Assembly (NCBI GenBank): GCA_050694015.1
Contig: JBOGWY010000304.1
Coordinates: 1-6,189 of the forward strand
DNA: 6,189 nt
Origin: JBOGWY01 sp050694015
Lineage (GTDB): Bacteria > Actinomycetota > CADDZG01 > WHSQ01
Reading direction: 5' to 3'
Shown: piece by piece, positions 5,663 to 6,189 of the stretch
How positions within the stretch are numbered: position 1 is the stretch's first letter
How the letters are laid out: every line of letters begins with the position of its first letter
Notes under the pieces: model-generated
Database searches by the model: none
Told to the model about the DNA's origin: nothing
What the model saw: the letters and a program-made list of their open reading frames with translations, nothing else
Program-made: the position numbers and the translations under genes

Positions 5663-6189
5663 GGGACCGCCCTCGCGTCGTCCTAGCGATGGTCGACCGT
5701 CATGCCGACACCGAGACTCCACAGATTTCGATCGGCCGTCTGCCGGCACTGCGCATGCTGCTAACCGACCTCGAAGAACGAGGTTACCGGTGTGTGCCGC
5801 TTCACTCCGCCGACGCTCGTGATGATGACGAGACAGTCGTGTTGTGGGATTACGGTTCGCTCACCACCTTGCCGCCTCGCGTCGCTAAATCCGCGTCGGG
5901 CCGCGTTGTTTCGTGGTCGCTCGAGTCACCACTGGTCGCGCATCGCGCGTTCCACCGGATCGATCGCATCGCCGAGTCCAGCAGAGCTCTATTCGCATTC
6001 CCGGGAGCGGAGCGGCTCGTCCCACGAGGAGTGAACTTTCGGCCGCTACTGTGGCCAAACACGCCTCCGAACGATCTACCGACCGACGACTGGAGCGATC
6101 GTCGACTCCTAGTGATGATCAACAGCAATAAAGGGATCGGTCTCCAGCACGCGATGAGCGAGATCGAGGTGGGGCGACCGAGCATGTCG
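5659..6189 (+). CDS. Putative glycosyltransferase, possibly GT10 fucosyltransferase-like (3' end outside window)
   Basis: An ATG at 5659, overlapping the upstream TGA (ATGA), opens a frame of 177 codons that continues past the right edge without a stop. The 4-bp overlap and the open frame make it a real gene, although no Shine-Dalgarno is obvious. The visible part starts with a beta-strand-like VVLAMV, then a helix and a second strand (YRCVPLH), as in a GT-B N-terminal domain. SWSLESPLVAH (85-95), FAFPGAERLVPRG and LLVMINSNK (150-158) resemble bacterial proteins with a GT10 (fucosyltransferase) C-terminal domain, where a strand ending in I/V-N/S-x-N-K or SN opens the donor-binding half. That half lies mostly outside the window, so the assignment is tentative. 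It may simply be an unclassified glycosyltransferase. No membrane segment or signal peptide is seen, which fits a cytosolic enzyme working alongside the GT4 protein. Confidence 0.6.
   Translation, partial: MRDRPRVVLAMVDRHADTETPQISIGRLPALRMLLTDLEERGYRCVPLHSADARDDDETVVLWDYGSLTTLPPRVAKSASGRVVSWSLESPLVAHRAFHRIDRIAESSRALFAFPGAERLVPRGVNFRPLLWPNTPPNDLPTDDWSDRRLLVMINSNKGIGLQHAMSEIEVGRPSMS

Noticed and set aside
5850..6185. 111-codon minus-strand frame at the right end
   Set aside because: It lies opposite the open frame that begins with the ATGA overlap at 5659 and carries transferase-like motifs. It is judged a shadow.
1..6189. CRISPR arrays, tRNA or rRNA genes, insertion-sequence ends, attachment sites
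   Set aside because: Scanning by eye showed no spaced direct repeats, tRNA-like cloverleaf or transposase frame; nearly every base is accounted for by the six genes.

Overview
This 6.2-kb window is part of a surface-polysaccharide biosynthesis locus (capsule, exopolysaccharide or O-antigen-like glycan) from a high-GC bacterium. The taxon cannot be fixed from this stretch. G/C-rich third codon positions, tightly packed genes and the sequence types of the sugar enzymes would suit an actinobacterium or another high-GC soil or water bacterium, but that is inference. There are six protein genes and almost no non-coding DNA. The two end genes run off the window: the left one lacks its C-terminus and the right one its C-terminal part.

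Layout. (A) 1-780, minus strand: a partial extended short-chain dehydrogenase (nucleotide-sugar epimerase, dehydratase or decarboxylase type) with a very strong ribosome binding site. (B) A 94-bp divergent spacer with a near-palindromic, promoter-like element. (C) 875-3093, plus strand: a nucleotide-sugar 6-dehydrogenase of the UDP-GlcNAc (WbpA/TviB-like) type, joined by a one-base stop/start overlap to a WbpP/TviC-like C4-epimerase. (D) 3090-4421, minus strand: a multispanning membrane protein resembling GT-C glycosyltransferases, whose stop codon overlaps the epimerase stop tail to tail. (E) A 95-bp divergent spacer with an 18-bp imperfect palindrome. (F) 4517 to the right edge, plus strand: a GT4-type glycosyltransferase overlapping by 4 bp a second putative glycosyltransferase that looks GT10 (fucosyltransferase)-like.

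How they fit together (inference). The dehydrogenase and epimerase would make a UDP-N-acetyl-hexosaminuronic acid such as UDP-GalNAcA. The left SDR would supply another modified sugar. The cytosolic transferases would add sugars to a lipid-linked glycan, and the membrane protein would act on lipid-linked donors or the growing chain. The alternating strand order (-, ++, -, ++) implies at least four transcription units, as in modular, often reassorted, glycan loci.

I do not see a wholly new system. The points most worth a second look are the mutually exclusive hairpins at the tail-to-tail gene junction, the two dyads in the divergent spacers, the doubtful TTG start and charged loop of the membrane protein, and the identity of the truncated right-hand transferase.
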